Shown here: piece after piece, positions 61,041 through 64,000 of the stretch
Position numbering within the stretch: position 1 is the stretch's first letter
How the letters are laid out: each line of letters opens with the position of its first letter
NCBI GenBank assembly: GCA_024402505.1
Contig: JAKSTP010000001.1
Span: 124,001-188,000 of the forward strand
Origin: Treponema sp.
GTDB taxonomy: Bacteria > Spirochaetota > Spirochaetia > Treponematales > Treponemataceae
DNA length: 64,000 nt
Direction: 5' to 3'
Position numbers and translations under genes: made by a program
Notes under the pieces: model-generated
The model's input: the letters and a program-made list of their open reading frames with translations, nothing else
The model's database searches: none
What the model was told of the DNA's origin: nothing

Positions 61041-61979
61041 ATGACACGATTTCAGTTTGACTTATTAACATACTTTGAAAAATATGGAAAAACAGAATAC
61101 ACTGTTCGCACTCTTTCCGACACATTGAAGATTTCGGGCACTGCTGTGGGAAAAGCTCTTGAAGAACTTTCGGAAGACGAGCTTATCTGTGCCCCTGCCC
61201 TTGTAAAAGGATGTCCTTTCAATGGGGGCGAAATTTCTGTTACTGAAAAAGGGCTCGAAGCTCTGGAACCTTACCGTGTAAAAAAAGCCGTAATCATGGC
61301 AGCTGGTTTTGGATCCCGCATGATGCCAGCTACAGCCGACCGCCCAAAACCTTTGGTTTCTGTAAACGGGAAACGCATTATCGAAACACTTTTGGACGCC
61401 CTTGTAAAAGTTGGCATTCAGGACATTACAATTGTCCGGGGTTATAAAAAAGAACGTTTTGATGATCTTCTTCCAAAGTACCCTTTTCTTTCTCTTGTAG
61501 ACAACGACATCTACGACAAAACAAACAATATTTCTTCGGCCATGGCTGTTCTTGAAAAAATTGACACCTGTTACCTTTGCGAGGCAGACCTTTACATCTC
61601 AAATCCTGAAATCATCACAAAATATCAGTATACATCAAATATCCTTGGTTCCTGGTCCCGTGAAACTGATGACTGGAGCTACCGCCTGGACAAAGACGGC
61701 CACATTACCGACTACCAGAAAGGCAACACAAACTGCTGGAATTACTACGGCATTTCCTTCTGGACCAAAGAAGACAGTGCAAAATTGAGAGAAGATTTCC
61801 GTCAGGTTTACGAAGAAGAAAAAGACGGTCATGATTATTTTTGGGAATTTATTCCTCTGGTTCTTCGAAAAGAAAAATACGCTGTAGAAGTTCGGGAATG
61901 TCAGAAAAGCGACATCATGGAAATTGACAACTATTACGAACTGGCTCAGCTTGATCCTTCTTACAGAAAACAGGACTAA
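61041..61979 (+). CDS. wHTH domain fused to LicC-like CTP:phosphocholine cytidylyltransferase
   Basis: A 312-residue protein. Residues 1-75 are a winged helix (LSDTLKISGTAVGKALEELSED, then VTEKGLEALEPYR), and about 80-312 a nucleotidyltransferase: IMAAGFGSRMMPATADRPKPLV is the nucleotide loop, EADLYIS the metal site. The resemblance is to LicC, which makes CDP-choline for LicD; CDP-ethanolamine or another cytidylyl donor is possible. The wHTH may bind DNA or only serve as scaffold. It starts an operon with the amidohydrolase and a second homologue. LicD-type recipient at 9264. Confidence 0.82.
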   Translation: MTRFQFDLLTYFEKYGKTEYTVRTLSDTLKISGTAVGKALEELSEDELICAPALVKGCPFNGGEISVTEKGLEALEPYRVKKAVIMAAGFGSRMMPATADRPKPLVSVNGKRIIETLLDALVKVGIQDITIVRGYKKERFDDLLPKYPFLSLVDNDIYDKTNNISSAMAVLEKIDTCYLCEADLYISNPEIITKYQYTSNILGSWSRETDDWSYRLDKDGHITDYQKGNTNCWNYYGISFWTKEDSAKLREDFRQVYEEEKDGHDYFWEFIPLVLRKEKYAVEVRECQKSDIMEIDNYYELAQLDPSYRKQD

Positions 61980-61985
61980 GATTCT

Positions 61986-63557
61986 ATGAAAGTTTTTAAG
62001 GGAAATATTCTTACTGTAGATGAACAGAACTCCGTTGTAAATTATCTTATCGAAGATAAAGGTATCATCATTTACGCTGGAAATGAACTTCCGGAAGCTT
62101 TTAAAACTGTTCCTGTAACCGATCTTGGCGAAAAAGCTCTGATTCCAGCCTTTGCCGATACCCACCAGCACTTTGCATCTTTTTCAACTTTCCAGGCAGG
62201 TCTCAATGTAATGGAAGCTACTTCCAACAAAGAAATCCTTTCCTGGGTAAAAGATTTTGTTGCCCGTTCTTCTGCTAAAACCCTTATTGCCTTTGGTGCA
62301 TCTCCTTATTCAGTTGAAGAAAAACGCCTTGTTAGCCGTGAAGAACTTGATTCAGTCTGTCCAGACAAAGAAATCATGGTTGTAAAATATGACGGACACG
62401 CCTGCATTGTAAATACAAAGCTTTTGAACAAAATGAAAAAGCAGGTAAAAGATCTCCGTGGTTTCCATGAAGATACAGGCGAAATGAATCAGGAAGCCTT
62501 CTTTAAGTTTTCTGATTACATTACAAGCTCACTTTCCATTCCAGACCTTTACAAAAACATGCAAAATGCCGTAGATTTTATGGCATCAAAAGGAATTGGA
62601 ATGGTTCACACTGTAAGTGGAGTTGGTTTTGCAGGAGATTTGGACATTACCATGGAAAAAATCTTTGCAAAAAGCCTTAAAAACGGATTTCAGCTCAGGG
62701 TTTTCCCACAGTCCATGAATACTAAAGTTGCAACAAAGCGAAAACTTCCAAGAATTGGCGGCTGTTTCCAGTGTGCCCTGGACGGTTGTTTTGGATCCCA
62801 CGACGCCTCATTAAATGCACCATATTCCGATGCAGAAGGCGGCGACGGAGTACTTTATTACGATGATGAAAAAGTCATCAATTTCTGTAAAGAAGCCAAC
62901 CGTAAAGGACTTCAGATAGAAATGCACGCCATCGGTGACAAAGCTTTTGATCAGGCTACCCGTGCCCTCAAAGCTGCCCTTGATGATTTCCCTCGTGAAA
63001 ACCACAGACACGGCATTATTCACGACTGTCTTCCAACTGACGAAGGCCTCAAAATCTGTAAGGATTACAAAATCCAGATGCCTGTTCAGAGTGCTTTTAT
63101 AAACTGGAAACAGGAACCTGATGAGTATCTTGAATCAATTCTTGGTGAAGACCGCCTTAAAAAACTGAATCCTATCAACACTTTCTTAAAAAACAACATT
63201 ACTGTTTCTTTCGGTTCAGATGCCCCATGTACAACCCCAGATCCAATTTCCTGGATTGACCGTGCGGTAAACAACAGCAATATTTCAGAAAGAATCTCCG
63301 TTCAGGATGCATTAAGAATGTGTACAATAAACGGTTACTACACTTCTTTCGATGATGATAAAAGAGGTAGTCTTGAAAAAGGAAAAATTGCTGATATGGT
63401 TATTCTTTCCCAAAACCCTTATAATATCCAAACTTCCGAAATCAAAAACCTGGAAGTATGCGAACTTTATCTTTCAGGAAAAAAATACACAAGTGCCCGG
63501 GAAAATATATTCAAATCAGTAATTCGTGGATTATTTTCTAAGGGTGGATCATACTAG
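61986..63557 (+). CDS. Amidohydrolase family 3 (YtcJ-like) metal-dependent hydrolase
   Basis: A 523-residue TIM-barrel hydrolase. LIPAFADTHQHFASF with the HxH metal pair, KYDGHACIVNTKLL, QIEMHAIGDKAFDQAT and HGIIHDCLP with more metal His ligands, and FGSDAPCTTPDPISWI with the catalytic Asp; the C-terminal beta sandwich ends KGKIADMVILSQNPY. The substrate is an unknown amide, perhaps an N-acyl or choline-related compound given the two nucleotidyltransferase neighbours. There is no signal peptide. AGGA is about 10 nt before the ATG, 6 bp after the preceding stop. Confidence 0.87.
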   Translation: MKVFKGNILTVDEQNSVVNYLIEDKGIIIYAGNELPEAFKTVPVTDLGEKALIPAFADTHQHFASFSTFQAGLNVMEATSNKEILSWVKDFVARSSAKTLIAFGASPYSVEEKRLVSREELDSVCPDKEIMVVKYDGHACIVNTKLLNKMKKQVKDLRGFHEDTGEMNQEAFFKFSDYITSSLSIPDLYKNMQNAVDFMASKGIGMVHTVSGVGFAGDLDITMEKIFAKSLKNGFQLRVFPQSMNTKVATKRKLPRIGGCFQCALDGCFGSHDASLNAPYSDAEGGDGVLYYDDEKVINFCKEANRKGLQIEMHAIGDKAFDQATRALKAALDDFPRENHRHGIIHDCLPTDEGLKICKDYKIQMPVQSAFINWKQEPDEYLESILGEDRLKKLNPINTFLKNNITVSFGSDAPCTTPDPISWIDRAVNNSNISERISVQDALRMCTINGYYTSFDDDKRGSLEKGKIADMVILSQNPYNIQTSEIKNLEVCELYLSGKKYTSARENIFKSVIRGLFSKGGSY

Positions 63558-63565
63558 GATTAAAA

Positions 63566-64000
63566 ATGAGCAGAATTACAAAAGAAGAATTTTACATACT
63601 GAACAGCCTTTATAACGGAAGCATGGGAAGAGCCGAATGTAAAGCCGAAAAACTCCCCTTCCACCATTTAAAAAAACACCTGTTTTATTTGAACCTTGTA
63701 AGACAGGGATACATTTCTGAATCTTCCGATGAGATTACCGCTAAAGGTCTTGAAGCCCTGGAACCTTACCGGGTAAACAATGCAGTCATTCTTGCAGCCG
63801 GTGCTTCTACCCGCTTTATTCCATTGTCTCTTGAACAGCCAAAAGGTCTTTTTGAAGTAAAAGGCGAAAAACTGATTGAACGCCAGATTCAGCAGCTTCA
63901 CGAAGCCGGAATCAAAGACATTACCATCGTCCTTGGTTACAAAAAAGAAATGTTTTATTACCTTGAAGAAAAATACGGGGTAAAATTCATTATCAATCCT
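63566..64000 (+). CDS. wHTH-nucleotidyltransferase paralogue (LicC-like), truncated by window edge
   Basis: 145 codons are visible. Residues 1-68 resemble the wHTH of the 61041 protein (ITAKGLEALEPYRVNNAV aligns closely), followed by ILAAGASTRFIPLSLEQPKG and KDITIVLGYKKEMFYYL. The loop differs at the specificity positions from the first copy, so a different substrate is possible. The gene continues past 64000. The ATG at 63566 is 8 bp after the amidohydrolase stop, so the operon goes on. Confidence 0.8.
   Translation, partial: MSRITKEEFYILNSLYNGSMGRAECKAEKLPFHHLKKHLFYLNLVRQGYISESSDEITAKGLEALEPYRVNNAVILAAGASTRFIPLSLEQPKGLFEVKGEKLIERQIQQLHEAGIKDITIVLGYKKEMFYYLEEKYGVKFIINP

Noticed and set aside
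1-64000. tRNA, rRNA, riboswitch or replication origin
   Set aside because: I found no cloverleaf, rRNA-like or known riboswitch-like segment in the gaps. All gaps longer than 150 bp are repeats, gene remnants or plain AT-rich sequence.

Overview
The window reads as a chromosomal stretch of a low-GC, host-associated bacterium. I favour a Treponema-like spirochaete because of the gene content (LicC/LicD-type phosphocholine genes, an M16C peptidase, a large glycan locus with many glycosyltransferases) and the style of the dispersed palindromic repeats. No rRNA, tRNA or other phylogenetic marker is present, so this placement is an inference. No tRNA, rRNA, CRISPR array or classical insertion sequence was seen.

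Layout. (1) 1-8552 is ordinary housekeeping: a truncated M16C zinc peptidase, MurI, an ArsB/SLC13-like anion permease, a metallo-beta-lactamase-fold hydrolase and a pentapeptide-repeat protein on the minus strand, then two phosphohexomutases and a DEDDh exonuclease on the plus strand. (2) 8553-9260 is a repeat island: two inverted 28-bp repeat types (called A and B here) alternate, and a GIY-YIG nuclease gene sits between an A and a B copy. (3) 9264-57847 is a very large surface-glycan locus, mostly on the minus strand. It holds GDP-mannose/GDP-fucose synthesis (manC, gmd, fcl), a UDP-sugar dehydrogenase, a bifunctional sugar kinase/nucleotidyltransferase, more than fifteen glycosyltransferases (GT2, GT4, GT8, GT10, GT32; several fused to each other or to LicD), two sulfotransferase-like proteins, a FemAB-like/NodB fusion, a hexapeptide acyltransferase, a radical SAM/B12 enzyme, an EpsG-like polymerase, a Wzx flippase and a Wzm/Wzt ABC exporter. 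(4) Three modules unrelated to glycans are set into this locus: an ABC-type ATPase with an unknown partner and an AraC regulator (19245-21876); a three-gene set of Cas2/VapD-like small protein, DUF3696-like ATPase and unknown protein (44506-46809); and a Panacea-type toxin-antitoxin pair between wzt and wzm (55855-56842). (5) 57848-64000 carries more repeats, a YidC/Oxa1 domain fused to an LTA-synthase-like sulfatase-fold protein, and a LicC-like operon of two wHTH-nucleotidyltransferases around an amidohydrolase.

How it fits together. ManC, Gmd and Fcl supply GDP-L-fucose, and the GT10 domain at 31334-33061 is the likely user. LicD at 9264-10937 and the LicC-like enzymes at the far end suggest phosphocholine (or similar) decoration. 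Wzx plus an EpsG-like polymerase and Wzm plus Wzt imply two export routes. No initiating phosphoglycosyltransferase was found in the window.

Two patterns cut across the window. The A/B repeats lie between genes but also in frame inside coding regions (manC, a GT2, and the linker of the YidC-sulfatase fusion). Seven genes without a visible Shine-Dalgarno have a -10 hexamer exactly 6 nt before the ATG, as expected for leaderless transcripts.
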